Origin: Enterococcus hirae ATCC 9790
GTDB taxonomy: Bacteria > Bacillota > Bacilli > Lactobacillales > Enterococcaceae
NCBI RefSeq assembly: GCF_000271405.2
Contig: NC_018081.1
Location: 1,420,301-1,484,300 of the forward strand
Direction of reading: 5' to 3'
DNA length: 64,000 nucleotides
Shown here: positions 10,685-20,113 of the stretch, piece after piece
Position numbering within the stretch: position 1 is the stretch's first letter
Layout: every line of letters starts with the position of its first letter
Notes under the pieces: model-generated
Databases searched by the model: none
What the model was told of the DNA's origin: nothing
What the model saw: the letters and a program-made list of their open reading frames with translations, nothing else
Made by a program: the position numbers and the translations under genes

Positions 10685-11758
10685 TTGGAAAAACAATCCA
10701 TTTATGGTTTAACAATCGAAGAATTAACCAATTGGTTTTTAGAAAACGGCGAAAAAAAATTCCGTGCCGCCCAAGTGTGGGAATGGCTTTATCAAAAGCG
10801 TGTCAAAGACTTCTCCGAAATGACCAACTTGTCAAAAAACTTGATAACAAAGTTAACGGATCAGTTTGTGATCAATCCGTTAAAACAAATAGTGGTTCAA
10901 GAAGCAACGGATGGCACAGTCAAATATCTATTTGAATTACCAGATAAAAATATGATCGAAACAGTCTTGATGAGACAAGAATATGGATTATCTGTATGTG
11001 TGACGACACAAGTCGGCTGTAATATTGGTTGTACTTTTTGTGCAAGTGGTCTGTTAAAAAAGAATCGAGATTTGACAGCTGGAGAAATCGTGGCACAGAT
11101 CATGATGGTTCAACACTATTTTGATGAACGACAAGAAGGAGAAAGAGTGTCCCATGTGGTTGTGATGGGCATTGGCGAACCGTTCGACAATTATGATAAT
11201 GTCATGAACTTCTTACACATCATCAATGATGCCAAAGGGTTGGCAATTGGCGCACGACACATTACTGTTTCAACAAGTGGTTTGGCAAATAAGATCAAAG
11301 AATTTGCTGATAATGGGTTGCAAGTCAATTTAGCGATCTCATTACATGCACCAAATAACGAGATTCGGACCTCCATCATGCGGATCAATCGGAGTTTCCC
11401 AATTGAGAAATTGATGGCTGCAGTAGATGAATATCTTGAAAAAACCAATCGACGAATCACGTTTGAATACATCATGTTGAATCAAGTCAATGATCGTCCG
11501 GAGCATGCACAACAATTAGCGGATCTACTAAAAGACAAAAAGAAATTAACGTATGTGAATTTGATCCCTTATAATCCAGTCAGTGAACATGACCAATACT
11601 CTCGAAGTCCTAAAGCAGATGTGCTGAAATTTTATGATGTATTGAAAAAGAATGGTATCAATTGCGTGATCCGTAAAGAACACGGTACAGATATCGACGC
11701 TGCGTGTGGTCAATTACGGAGTAAACAAATGAAAAAAGAAAAAGCAACGACTAAATAG
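10685..11758 (+). CDS. rlmN: 23S rRNA (adenine2503-C2)-methyltransferase
   Basis: Radical SAM methylase that modifies A2503 of 23S rRNA and A37 of some tRNAs. 357 residues. The start is a TTG with AGAGGG 8-14 bases upstream; no better in-frame ATG exists before [12 protein letters not shown]. The 4Fe-4S motif is [12 protein letters not shown], and the substrate-adduct Cys is probably in [14 protein letters not shown]. The family motif [17 protein letters not shown] is intact. It converges with a small membrane-protein gene and shares a terminator with it. Confidence 0.95.
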   Translation: MEKQSIYGLTIEELTNWFLENGEKKFRAAQVWEWLYQKRVKDFSEMTNLSKNLITKLTDQFVINPLKQIVVQEATDGTVKYLFELPDKNMIETVLMRQEYGLSVCVTTQVGCNIGCTFCASGLLKKNRDLTAGEIVAQIMMVQHYFDERQEGERVSHVVVMGIGEPFDNYDNVMNFLHIINDAKGLAIGARHITVSTSGLANKIKEFADNGLQVNLAISLHAPNNEIRTSIMRINRSFPIEKLMAAVDEYLEKTNRRITFEYIMLNQVNDRPEHAQQLADLLKDKKKLTYVNLIPYNPVSEHDQYSRSPKADVLKFYDVLKKNGINCVIRKEHGTDIDAACGQLRSKQMKKEKATTK

Positions 11759-11796
11759 CATTAGCTAATATCCAGCATCCATGGAGAAGAAACAAC

Positions 11797-11830
11797 AAAG
11801 ACGACAAAGCCTTGTGCTTTGTCGTCTTTT
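11797..11830. terminator. Bidirectional terminator between rlmN and the small membrane-protein gene
   Basis: AAAGACGACAAAGC, a 5-base loop and its complement GCTTTGTCGTCTTT, with T-rich sequence on the + side and A-rich sequence before it, so it can work on both strands. Confidence 0.85.
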
Positions 11831-11854
11831 GCTGATTTTTCTTAGAACCTCAAT

Positions 11855-12010
11855 TTACTGTTTGTTCTTGCGGTTCATCCCAATGCCATACAATATCCAT
11901 GAGAGAACGAAACAAGATAATCCATACAGAATATCTTTTGTCACGTTCAAGACAGCAAGACTTGAGATGATTGATAATGATAAAAATAGTAATAGTTTCC
12001 GATCTTTCAT
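11855..12010 (-). CDS. Small two-span membrane protein (51 aa)
   Basis: An ATG at 12010 (minus strand) preceded by TAATGGAG opens a 51-codon frame that starts MKDRKLLLFLSLSIISSLAV and ends in MNRKNKQ. Two hydrophobic stretches (about residues 5-22 and 27-43) with basic ends suggest two membrane helices. It ends just before the shared terminator at 11797-11830. It resembles unannotated small enterococcal membrane proteins; I cannot name a family. Support is RBS, composition and terminator placement. Confidence 0.55.
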   Translation of the reverse strand: MKDRKLLLFLSLSIISSLAVLNVTKDILYGLSCFVLSWILYGIGMNRKNKQ

Positions 12011-12310
12011 AAGACTTCTCCATTATTTAGTAATTCTGCATACATTCTGATACGTTTAATCATTGAATCCTTTTTTATGCAAGTGAGGGGATTGAATGGA
12101 AACTAATGTTCCTAATCTGTCCCATTCGTTAGTGACTCATTGCATGATTGTTTGTAAAGGGTTGTTATTGATCCTAATCATAATACTATTTATTTAGCCA
12201 TGGATGAAAAAGCTATTTGTTAACGATTGGAGTCTATTAGTAAATTAATAATTTTTATAAGAAATGATAGTTCATCAATTTATTCTTGAAATGTCAGTTA
12301 GCACAGCTGT

Positions 12311-12602
12311 TTCAAAAAATTCTTTCTTATTGTCATCGGAGCTACCCGATGTTTTCACAACCTCTGATTCACGGCGTTCAAGAAGCAACTCCTCAGCAAT
12401 AAGCGATGATTTTCTAAAATATGAGAAGCTATTTTAAAAAATCCTCTCTTATTCGCTCGGAGCTGAACGCTTCTTTCACGACCTTATCCACGGCGTTCAA
12501 AGAGCTGCCCTTCGGTATTAAGTCAAAAAATCTCAAAACATGAAAAGCTGTTTCGAGATTTTCATCCTTAATACTCAGGGCAAACCGCTCTTTTCACGAC
12601 CT
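12311..12602. repeat. Direct repeat copy A (292 bp, period 363 bp)
   Basis: Nearly identical to 12674-12965, with only about four differences (for example CACAACC/CACGACC, TTATCC/TTACCC, GCAAACC/GCAGACC). It shows that the hairpin array grew by a recent three-module tandem duplication. Confidence 0.9.
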
Positions 12603-12673
12603 CTTTCTCTAAACGGTGTTCAAACATCAGCTCCTTGAAATAAGCCTGAATTTTTCAAAATATGAGAAGCTAT

Positions 12674-12965
12674 TTTAAAAAATTCTTTCTTATTGTCATC
12701 GGAGCTACCCGATGTTTTCACGACCTCTGATTCACGGCGTTCAAAAAGCAACTCCTCAGCAATAAGCGATGATTTTCTAAAATATGAGAAGCTATTTTAA
12801 AAAATCCTCTCTTATTCGCTCGGAGCTGAACGCTTCTTTCACGACCTTACCCACGGCGTTCAAAGAGCTGCCCTTCGGTATTAAGTCAAAAAATCTCAAA
12901 ACATGAAAAGCTGTTTCGAGATTTTCATCCTTAATACTCAGGGCAGACCGCTCTTTTCACGACCT
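12674..12965. repeat. Direct repeat copy B (292 bp)
   Basis: Second copy of 12311-12602, offset by 363 bases. It ends about 65 bases before the acetyltransferase start. Confidence 0.9.
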
Positions 12966-13029
12966 TAAGCATAAACTTTTCTTTTTCTTTCTAGTACTGC
13001 TAAAATAGGCAGAAAAGGGAGGGATAGCG

Positions 13030-13578
13030 ATGATTATCAGTGAGTTTGATCGTGAGAATATTGTCTTGCGAGATCAGCTTGCAGATCTTTTAAGATTGAC
13101 TTGGCCTGATGAGTATGGAACAGAGCCGATGAAAGAAGTCGAACAGTTGATGGCTCCAGAACGGATTGCTGTATCGGCGATTGAAGGGGAGGAATTGGTT
13201 GGTTTTGTTGAAGCGATCCCTCAATATGGCAAAACAGGGTGGGAGTTACATCCTTTGGTAGTAGCAAGCACACATCGCAAACAACAAATCGGGACACGAT
13301 TGGTTTCCTACCTGGAAAAAGAAGTCGCTTCATATGGTGGCCTGGTCATCTATCTAGGGACAGATGATGTTGAAGGACAAACAAATTTAGTTGAAACGGA
13401 TTTATTTGAAGATACCTTTGCAAAGTTACAAGAAATCAAAAATATCAATCATCATCCCTATACATTTTATGAGAAACTTGGCTATCAGATCATCGGTGTG
13501 ATCCCAGATGCGAATGGGTGGAACCAGCCTGATATTTGGTTAGCAAAACGAGTGGCCAAACGAGAGCCAACGGAATAA
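13030..13578 (+). CDS. aac(6')-I: Aminoglycoside 6'-N-acetyltransferase, chromosomal AAC(6')-Ii/Iid/Iih type
   Basis: GNAT-fold enzyme that transfers acetyl from acetyl-CoA to the 6' amino group of aminoglycosides. 182 residues, the same length as the E. faecium AAC(6')-Ii, with matching landmarks MIISEFDR, DLLRLTWPDEYG, AIPQYGKTGWELHPLVV, the acetyl-CoA loop HRKQQIGTRLVSYLEKEVAS and FYEKLGYQIIGVIPDANGW. It differs enough from E. faecium to suggest the E. durans/E. hirae variants. RBS GGGAGGG lies 6-12 bases upstream. A core chromosomal gene in these species, giving intrinsic low-level resistance. Confidence 0.93.
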   Translation: MIISEFDRENIVLRDQLADLLRLTWPDEYGTEPMKEVEQLMAPERIAVSAIEGEELVGFVEAIPQYGKTGWELHPLVVASTHRKQQIGTRLVSYLEKEVASYGGLVIYLGTDDVEGQTNLVETDLFEDTFAKLQEIKNINHHPYTFYEKLGYQIIGVIPDANGWNQPDIWLAKRVAKREPTE

Positions 13579-13584
13579 ATTAAG

Positions 13585-13641
13585 ACACTAATATTAGAGA
13601 AATGAACGATCCATTTTGTTCTCTAGTATTAGTGTTTTTTT
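13585..13641 (+). terminator. Terminator after the acetyltransferase gene
   Basis: ACACTAATATTAGAGAA and its near-perfect complement TTCTCTAGTATTAGTGT (one mismatch), followed by a T-run. Confidence 0.85.
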
Positions 13642-13756
13642 GTTAGAATAAAAAATTATAATCTTTTTATGAGCTAAATCCGAACATTATAGCTGTTTTT
13701 ACGATTTATTTTTTTTGATGAAAATTATTTTATTTTTTTATCAAGTAGAAATAAAA

Positions 13757-13809
13757 CCTTATAAAATAAGTGTATTTTCAGAAAAGAACAATAAATATTT
13801 CACTATAAT
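13757..13809 (+). promoter_or_regulatory. oppA promoter region with candidate TldR target
   Basis: A perfect TATAAT lies at 13804-13809 with no good -35. The 9-mer TAAAATAAG at 13762-13770, preceded by ACCTTA, equals the bases directly after the predicted TldR guide-RNA scaffold (21262-21270). A bound complex starting at the 5' side would reach the -35 position (about 13781-13786). A CodY-like 15-mer (12/15 to AATTTTCWGAAAATT) sits at 13773-13787. Confidence 0.5.
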
Positions 13810-13894
13810 GACATTATTTTAAAAAAAACCGAGAAAAAAGTATTGCTTTTTTAATAATTATTCATTAAACTCTTAAACAACTCAGAAAAAACTA

Positions 13895-13909
13895 ATTATT
13901 CTGAAAATT
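13895..13909 (+). promoter_or_regulatory. CodY box upstream of oppA
   Basis: ATTATTCTGAAAATT matches the CodY consensus AATTTTCWGAAAATT at 13 of 15 positions and lies 22 bases before the oppA ATG. CodY repression of opp genes under amino-acid sufficiency is established in related Firmicutes. Confidence 0.6.
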
Positions 13910-13930
13910 TCGACAAAAGGGGTACGGGAA

Positions 13931-15595
13931 ATGAAAAAGAAATGGGCATTTAGTGTTGTAGCCTTGAGTGGGCTGGTACTTGCAGGCTGTTATGGCGGAA
14001 GTGCAAATACAAAAAGTAGTAATTCAGCGAGTGGCAACTCTACAGATGGAGGCGGAGTATTCAATTTAGTCGTACCTCAAGAAATGCCAACAGCAGATTT
14101 ATCGTTAGCAACGGATACAATTAGTTTCACTGCACTAAATAATGTGTATGAGGGAATCTATCGTTTAGATAAGGATAGTAAACCACAACCAGCTGGAGCG
14201 AGTGAACTGGCAGAAGTCAGTGAAGATGGGTTGACTTACAAGATCAAATTGCGTGAAGACGCTAAATGGTCCAATGGTGATCCAGTAGTTGCGGCTGATT
14301 ATGTCTATGGTTGGCAACGTACAGTGGATGCTGCCACAGCTTCTGAATATGCGTATCTTTTTGCTCCAGTAGCGAATGCAGAAGAAATCACAGCAGGCAA
14401 AAAAGATAAATCAGAATTAGGAATCAAAGCAGTAGGCGATCATGAATTAGAAATCACATTAACGAAACAAACGCCATACTTCCAATATTTACTTGCTTTC
14501 CCATCATTCTTCCCGCAAAAACAATCAGTGGTGGAAGAAAACGGTGATGCTTACGCTTCAGCAAGCGATAAAGCAGTATACAATGGACCGTTTACCTTAA
14601 CAGATTTTGACGGACCAGGGACAGATACTGAATGGTCATACAAGAAAAATGATAATTATTGGGATAAAGATGCAGTGAAGTTATCTGAAATCAAAGTTAG
14701 CGTGGTCAAAGAATCTTCTACAGCGTTGAATCTCTTTAAAGACGGACAAGCAGATGACGTCATCCTTTCAGGGGAACTCGCTCAACAAAATGCGAATGAT
14801 CCAGCTTATACGTCAGTCAAAGAAGCACGTACGAGCTATATTGAGTTGAACCAACGTGAAGCTGATTCACCATTTAAAAATGTCAACTTAAGAAAAGCTA
14901 TTTCATACTCAATCAATCGTGATGCGTTAGTGAAACAAGTTCTAGGAGATGGCTCGGTTGTGTCAACTGGCTTGATCCCAGCGGACATGTCTAAAAATCC
15001 AGAAACAAATGAAGATTTTGCGAAAGAAGCAGGCAAACTTGTTTCTTACGATAAAGACAAAGCAAAAGAATATTGGGAAAAAGCGAAAAAAGAACTTGGC
15101 ATTGATTCCCTTGAATTCAATTTGATGGCTTCAGATGATGATGCATCGAAAAAAGTGATCGAGTATATCCAAAACTCAATCCAAGAAAATTTAGATGGCG
15201 TAAAAGTTAAACCAACACCAGTCCCATTCTCCGTTCGTTTAGACCGTTCGTCTTCAGGTGATTTTGATACTGTATTAGGCGGTTGGGCAGCGGACTATGC
15301 TGATCCAAGCAGCTTTACGGACCTATTTGTTGCAGGTAACTCTTATAACCGTGGGCAATGGAGTAATGCGGACTACGACAAAGTAGTAGATGACTCAGGG
15401 AATAAAGATGCGGGCGATGAGCAAGCACGTTGGGCGGATCTACAAGAAGCAACTAAAATCATGGCAGATGATATGGGTGTGATCCCAGTTTATCAAAAAG
15501 CTGAAGGACACTTAGTCAATGAAAAAATCAAAGGAATTGTCCATCACGCTGCAGGAGCTTCATGGGATTACAAATGGACTTATGTAGAAGAATAG
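13931..15595 (+). CDS. oppA: Oligopeptide ABC transporter substrate-binding lipoprotein
   Basis: Membrane-anchored peptide receptor (SBP family 5). 554 residues with a lipoprotein signal ending VLAGC, then a Ser/Asn-rich linker and the OppA fold: NLVVPQEMPTADLSLATDT, LYKLDKDSK-like segment YRLDKDSKPQPAGASELAEV, and DYVYGWQRTVD. It supplies OppBCDF, encoded about 500 bases downstream after an opposite-strand gene, so oppA is a separate transcription unit and can be regulated alone. A GGGG-containing RBS precedes the ATG. Confidence 0.95.
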   Translation: MKKKWAFSVVALSGLVLAGCYGGSANTKSSNSASGNSTDGGGVFNLVVPQEMPTADLSLATDTISFTALNNVYEGIYRLDKDSKPQPAGASELAEVSEDGLTYKIKLREDAKWSNGDPVVAADYVYGWQRTVDAATASEYAYLFAPVANAEEITAGKKDKSELGIKAVGDHELEITLTKQTPYFQYLLAFPSFFPQKQSVVEENGDAYASASDKAVYNGPFTLTDFDGPGTDTEWSYKKNDNYWDKDAVKLSEIKVSVVKESSTALNLFKDGQADDVILSGELAQQNANDPAYTSVKEARTSYIELNQREADSPFKNVNLRKAISYSINRDALVKQVLGDGSVVSTGLIPADMSKNPETNEDFAKEAGKLVSYDKDKAKEYWEKAKKELGIDSLEFNLMASDDDASKKVIEYIQNSIQENLDGVKVKPTPVPFSVRLDRSSSGDFDTVLGGWAADYADPSSFTDLFVAGNSYNRGQWSNADYDKVVDDSGNKDAGDEQARWADLQEATKIMADDMGVIPVYQKAEGHLVNEKIKGIVHHAAGASWDYKWTYVEE

Positions 15596-15610
15596 GCAAA
15601 CATTAAGACA

Positions 15611-15662
15611 AAAAAAGCGGACTAGAGATTAAGGCAGTTGTCTTAATCTCTCTCCACTTTTT
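15611..15662. terminator. Bidirectional terminator between oppA and the DUF3899 gene
   Basis: AGAGATTAAG and CTTAATCTCT around an 8-base loop, extended by AAAAAGCGGA/TCCACTTTTT-type outer pairing, with A-rich and T-rich flanks. Confidence 0.8.
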
Positions 15663-15667
15663 AAAGG

Positions 15668-16018
15668 TTACGTATCATAGAAACGAAAAATCACCAGCAC
15701 GATAGAAAGAGCAAGCAAGATTCCGGCAATGATCAGCCAAAAGGTATACATACCATAGCTGGCAGACGAGAGTGAAGAAAATTCTGGTTTTTTCTTGCGG
15801 TTTCTTGTTCGGGCTAAATAGATCGATCGTTGAAAATGATCAAAGAAACCCGAGGAAAAAACCCATAAAAATCCGCCGATAATCAAAAACGGCATCGCAC
15901 ATAAAAATAAATCATTTGATAATTGAGTGAGTGTTAGTTGATGATTCAAACTATTTTTTACAATAATCAGGAGAATCAAGACACCAGCAATCAGGTAGGG
16001 AAGAGACTTCTTTTTCAT
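15668..16018 (-). CDS. DUF3899 family membrane protein
   Basis: 116 residues with three hydrophobic spans (about 8-22, 38-56, 91-110) separated by a basic cytoplasmic loop (RSIYLARTRNRKKK). Layout and sequence fit DUF3899, small membrane proteins of Firmicutes without known function. It lies opposite to and between oppA and oppBCDF, starting about 80 bases from the oppB start, so the two diverge from one intergenic region. Confidence 0.75.
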   Translation of the reverse strand: MKKKSLPYLIAGVLILLIIVKNSLNHQLTLTQLSNDLFLCAMPFLIIGGFLWVFSSGFFDHFQRSIYLARTRNRKKKPEFSSLSSASYGMYTFWLIIAGILLALSIVLVIFRFYDT

Positions 16019-16101
16019 CAGTTTGCTCCTTTATCTTTGGTTCATTCATTAATAATGTAGCGAAACATTTGTCAGAAGTCAAAAGCTAGGGGGAAACATT
16101 A

Positions 16102-17043
16102 GTGAATAGTTATCTAAAATATGTATTGAAACGTGTCTTCTTTATGGCCATTACGCTTTGGTTGATTGCCACAATCACGTTCTTCTTAATGCAATTATTA
16201 CCAGGAACACCTTATACCAACCAAGAGCGCTTGAGTCCTGAAACGATCGCTATGTTGAATCAACAAGTTGGACTGGATAAACCTGTGATCGTCCAATATG
16301 GTATTTACTTGTCAAATTTACTTCAAGGAGATTTCGGTATCTCTTTCCAATTTAAAAATCAGCCTGTTGCTCATTTATTAGCTGGTAGAGTAGGTCCTTC
16401 ATTACAACTAGGACTACAAGCGATTATTTTTGGAACAGTGATCGGTACGATCTTAGGAACGATTTCAGCAATGAAGCAAAACACTTGGGCAGACACTTCT
16501 TCCACGTTGGTTGCTATTTTGGGTCGCTCGATCCCTAACTTTGTTTTTGCAGTCTTATTACAATATATTTTTGCGATCCGTTTGCATGTACTGCCGATTG
16601 CTAAATGGGACGGCTTCATTTATACGATCCTTCCAACCATTGCATTGGCTATGTCACCTTTAGCCGATTCAGCTCGTTTTATCCGAACAGAAATGGTCGA
16701 AGTATTACACAGCGATTATGTGGAATTAGCGAGAGCCAAAGGATTAAGCCGTTGGGAGATCGCCTTTAAACATGGTCTTCGTAATAGTTTGATCCCGTTA
16801 ATGACATTGTTAGGACCGTTAGCAGTTGCTTTGATGACTGGTTCGTTAGTAGTCGAAAACATTTTTGCCATCCCCGGTATTGGTGAGCAATTCGTTAAAT
16901 CGATCACGACGAATGATTATCCAACGATCATGGCAGTAACGATCCTTTACTCATTTATGTTGATCTTTGTGATTTTAGTCGTTGACCTGCTGTATGGTTT
17001 AGTTGATCCAAGAATCCGTGTTTCAGAAGGGAGTCGAAGCTAG
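16102..17043 (+). CDS. oppB: Oligopeptide ABC transporter permease OppB
   Basis: Membrane permease, 313 residues, six spans. GTG start at 16102 with AGGGGG upstream. Family features: RVFFMAITLWLIATITFFLM at the N-terminus, the coupling-loop segment DYVELARAKGLSRWEIAFKHGLRNSLIP, and VVENIFAIPGIGEQFVKSI. First gene of oppBCDF-tldR, which is tightly packed. Confidence 0.95.
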   Translation: MNSYLKYVLKRVFFMAITLWLIATITFFLMQLLPGTPYTNQERLSPETIAMLNQQVGLDKPVIVQYGIYLSNLLQGDFGISFQFKNQPVAHLLAGRVGPSLQLGLQAIIFGTVIGTILGTISAMKQNTWADTSSTLVAILGRSIPNFVFAVLLQYIFAIRLHVLPIAKWDGFIYTILPTIALAMSPLADSARFIRTEMVEVLHSDYVELARAKGLSRWEIAFKHGLRNSLIPLMTLLGPLAVALMTGSLVVENIFAIPGIGEQFVKSITTNDYPTIMAVTILYSFMLIFVILVVDLLYGLVDPRIRVSEGSRS

Positions 17044-18087
17044 ATGGAACTGATACCAAAACGTTATGAAACAATAGCAGATATTCCTGCAGATAAATTT
17101 CTTCCGCTACAAAAAAACACTGAAGAAGAACGAGAACAAATTGCAGCTCCATCGCTAAATTTCATTCAAGATTCTTGGCGACGTTTAAAGAAAAACAAAG
17201 CTGCAGTCGTTTCGATGATTTTACTATCAGTGATCATTTTGATCTCGATCGTTACGATCTTTGTTTCGCCACACAACCCAACAGCACAAAATATTGATTA
17301 CATCAATCTACCCCCACGTATTCCAGGGTTAAATATCGATGGATTGAATGGAAAAGCGATGGTTGGTGGTGAGTTAGTCGATAAATATGCCCAAGCAAAT
17401 GTTCCAGCAAATGTGAATTTCTTTTTAGGAACGGATGGTCTAGGACGTGATGTATTAAGTCGTCTATTCATGGGAACACGAATTTCCTTACTGATCGCTT
17501 TTATTGCTGCATTATTAGATGTGACGATCGGTGTTGCTTATGGGCTGATTTCTGGTCTGCTAGGCGGACGAATCGACAACGGGATGCAACGTTTCTTAGA
17601 GATCTTATCTGGGATTCCTAATCTGGTAGTCATGATTTTAATGTTGGTTGTTTTTGAACCAGGTATTTTTTCCATCGTGGCAGCAATGGCGATCACGAAC
17701 TGGATTCCGATGGCTCGTATCGTTCGAGCGCAAACCCTGAAACTGAAAGATCAAGAATATGTGTTAGCTGGTATGACATTAGGTGAATCGAAATTGAAAA
17801 TTGCCTTCAAACACATTTTACCGAACATTTCCAGTGTAATCATTATTCAAATGATGTTTAGTATTCCATCGGCAATTTTCTTTGAAGCCTTTTTAAGTTT
17901 CATTGGTTTGGGGCTAACGCCACCATCTGCTTCATTGGGAACAATGCTGAGTGATGGCTATAAAACTTTCTTGTACCTGCCATATCTATTATGGATCCCT
18001 GCGGCAACGTTGTCTGTTATCATGATCGGCTTCAATTTACTAGCGGACGGATTACGTGATGCCTTTGACCCTAAAATGAAAGAGTGA
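17044..18087 (+). CDS. oppC: Oligopeptide ABC transporter permease OppC
   Basis: 347 residues. The ATG directly follows the oppB stop codon, so translation is probably coupled. A soluble N-terminal segment leads to WRRLKKNKAAVVSMILL, the first span; LGTDGLGRDVLSRLFMGTRISL and the coupling loop (ARIVRAQTLKLKDQEYVLAG) are typical of OppC. Confidence 0.95.
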   Translation: MELIPKRYETIADIPADKFLPLQKNTEEEREQIAAPSLNFIQDSWRRLKKNKAAVVSMILLSVIILISIVTIFVSPHNPTAQNIDYINLPPRIPGLNIDGLNGKAMVGGELVDKYAQANVPANVNFFLGTDGLGRDVLSRLFMGTRISLLIAFIAALLDVTIGVAYGLISGLLGGRIDNGMQRFLEILSGIPNLVVMILMLVVFEPGIFSIVAAMAITNWIPMARIVRAQTLKLKDQEYVLAGMTLGESKLKIAFKHILPNISSVIIIQMMFSIPSAIFFEAFLSFIGLGLTPPSASLGTMLSDGYKTFLYLPYLLWIPAATLSVIMIGFNLLADGLRDAFDPKMKE

Positions 18088-18092
18088 GGAAT

Positions 18093-19169
18093 ATGACAAA
18101 AGTTCTTGAAGTTAAAAATTTGCAAATCTCATTTGATACGTACGCTGGGAAAGTCCGAGCGATCCGCGGTGTCAATTTTCATTTAAACAAAGGCGAGACT
18201 CTAGCAATTGTTGGAGAATCTGGTAGTGGGAAATCAGTCACTACCAGAAGTATCATGAGATTGTTATCAAGTAATGCTACGATCGATTCGGGCGAGATTT
18301 TATTCAAAGGAAAAAATATTGTCGATCAATCAGAAAAAGCCATGCAAAAAATTCGTGGGAAAGAAATCGCAATGATTTTCCAAGATCCAATGACTTCTCT
18401 CGATCCTACGATGACGATTGGGAAACAAGTGGCGGAATCCTTGCGAAAACACAATAAAGTTTCGAAAAAAGAAGGACAAAAAGCAGCATTGGAATTACTA
18501 AACTTAGTCGGGATTCCTGAGGCTGAAAAACGGATCAACAGTTATCCTCACCAATTTTCAGGAGGACAACGGCAACGGATCGTCATTGCGATTGCGTTGA
18601 TCTGTTACCCGGAGATCTTGATCGCTGATGAACCAACAACTGCATTAGATGTTACGATTCAAGCCCAGATTTTAGAACTGCTAAAAGAAATCCAAACGAA
18701 AATCGATACCTCGATTATCTTCATCACACATGACTTAGGTGTAGTAGCAAATGTAGCGGATCGGGTAGCGGTGATGTATGGCGGAAAGATCGTTGAAGTG
18801 GGTACCTCGGAAGAAATTTTTTATCATCCGCAACATCCTTACACTTGGGGCTTGTTAGGTTCGATGCCAACCTTAGATAGTGCGAATGAACGACTTTATG
18901 CGATCCCAGGTTCACCACCTGATTTATTGAATCCACCTAAAGGCGATGCCTTTTATCCACGGAATGAATATGCCTTGCAGATTGATGCAGAAGAAGAACC
19001 ACCATTTTTTGAATTATCAAAAACACATCAAGCAGCAACTTGGCTTTTAGCACCTCAAGCACCAAAAGTAGAGCCACCTGAAGAAATCAAACGTCGTTGG
19101 GCGATTTTTGAAGAAAAGCAAAAAGCGAATGGAGGGATGACGAATGCCAAAAAAACTGCTAGAGGTTAA
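18093..19169 (+). CDS. oppD: Oligopeptide ABC transporter ATP-binding protein OppD
   Basis: 358 residues from the ATG at 18093 (a GTG at 18084 overlaps oppC and is also possible). Walker [21 protein letters not shown], signature FSGGQRQR, Walker [16 protein letters not shown]-loop FITHD, then the C-terminal peptide-transporter extension [15 protein letters not shown]. The usual fourth cysteine of an Fe-S cluster in this extension is not evident. The end overlaps oppF by 26 bases. Confidence 0.93.
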   Translation: MTKVLEVKNLQISFDTYAGKVRAIRGVNFHLNKGETLAIVGESGSGKSVTTRSIMRLLSSNATIDSGEILFKGKNIVDQSEKAMQKIRGKEIAMIFQDPMTSLDPTMTIGKQVAESLRKHNKVSKKEGQKAALELLNLVGIPEAEKRINSYPHQFSGGQRQRIVIAIALICYPEILIADEPTTALDVTIQAQILELLKEIQTKIDTSIIFITHDLGVVANVADRVAVMYGGKIVEVGTSEEIFYHPQHPYTWGLLGSMPTLDSANERLYAIPGSPPDLLNPPKGDAFYPRNEYALQIDAEEEPPFFELSKTHQAATWLLAPQAPKVEPPEEIKRRWAIFEEKQKANGGMTNAKKTARG

Positions 19170-20100
19170 TGGTCTAAAACAATATTTCAATATTGGAAAG
19201 AAAAATGAAGTTCATGCAGTCAATGATATTAGCTTTCATATTTATGAAGGAGAAACCTTTGGCTTAGTTGGTGAATCAGGTAGTGGTAAATCAACCACTG
19301 GGCGGACAGTCATTCGCTTAAATGAACCGACCGATGGCGAGATTTTCTTTGATGGAAAAGATGTCACCAAGCTAAAAGGAAAACAAGAAATGGCTAAGTT
19401 TCGCCGTGAGGTTCAGATGATCTTCCAAGACCCTTATGCATCATTGAATCCCCGAATGAAAGTTCGTGACATCATTGCAGAAGGGATCGATGTCAATGGA
19501 TTGGTCAAGTCTCCTGAAGAACGTTCAGAAAAAGTAGATGAGCTTCTTCGAACGGTAGGATTGAATCCGAGCCATGGTACACGTTACCCTCATGAATTTT
19601 CAGGAGGACAACGACAACGGATCGGTATTGCACGTGCCTTAGCAGTTAATCCTCGTTTTATTATTTGTGATGAGCCGATTTCGGCTTTAGACGTATCGAT
19701 TCAAGCGCAAGTGGTCAATTTATTACAGGATCTGCAAAAACAACAACAACTAACGTACTTATTCATTGCTCATGATTTATCCATGGTCAAACATATCAGT
19801 GATCGGATCGGTGTCATGCACAACGGTCGTTTATTGGAAATGGGAACAAGTGATGAGATTTACCATCATGGCGTTCATCCTTATACGGAAAGTTTATTAT
19901 CTGCAATTCCACTACCAGATCCCGATCATGAAAGACAGCGGAAAAGAATCAAGTATCAACCAGAACCAGAAGATGGGCAAAAACGGACATTAAGAGAAAT
20001 TGCCCCAGAGCATTTTGTCTATGCGACAGAGCAAGAAGTGGCTTATTACGCAAAAAAATTGAAACGGCAAAAAGAAGCGAGCTTACTTGTGACGTCTTAG
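19144..20100 (+). CDS. oppF: Oligopeptide ABC transporter ATP-binding protein OppF
   Basis: 318 residues, starting inside the oppD end after GGAGGG. Walker [21 protein letters not shown], signature FSGGQRQR, Walker [16 protein letters not shown]-loop FIAHD, and the [16 protein letters not shown] tail. It is followed at once by tldR, whose RBS overlaps this stop codon. Confidence 0.95.
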   Translation: MPKKLLEVNGLKQYFNIGKKNEVHAVNDISFHIYEGETFGLVGESGSGKSTTGRTVIRLNEPTDGEIFFDGKDVTKLKGKQEMAKFRREVQMIFQDPYASLNPRMKVRDIIAEGIDVNGLVKSPEERSEKVDELLRTVGLNPSHGTRYPHEFSGGQRQRIGIARALAVNPRFIICDEPISALDVSIQAQVVNLLQDLQKQQQLTYLFIAHDLSMVKHISDRIGVMHNGRLLEMGTSDEIYHHGVHPYTESLLSAIPLPDPDHERQRKRIKYQPEPEDGQKRTLREIAPEHFVYATEQEVAYYAKKLKRQKEASLLVTS

Positions 20101-20113
20101 GAGGTAAGTGCTG

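Larger units (their letters stand above)
12300..12965. repeat. Array of about six ~120-bp hairpin modules
   Basis: Module boundaries fall after a recurring GGCGTTCAA or CGGTGTTCAA: about 12300-12381 (partial), 12382-12500, 12501-12623, 12624-12744, 12745-12863 and 12864-12965 (partial). Each full module has a left arm, a loop resembling AAAATATGAGAAGCTATTTT, a right arm complementary to the left, then TTCACGACCT and a second small hairpin. Stem sequences differ between modules but remain paired, for example GTATTAAG/CTTAATAC in one and AATAAG/CTTATT in others. I recall similar intergenic modular palindromes in E. faecalis (EFAR). No protein is encoded; 12011-12299 holds nothing I recognise. 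Confidence 0.85.

Noticed and set aside
11781..12050. 89-codon frame on the plus strand
   Set aside because: It runs through the rlmN terminator and lies opposite the better supported 51-codon membrane-protein gene.
12300..12965. Possible CRISPR array
   Set aside because: The repeat units are about 120 bp, contain long internal palindromes, are themselves partly duplicated, and lack uniform unique spacers or adjacent cas genes.
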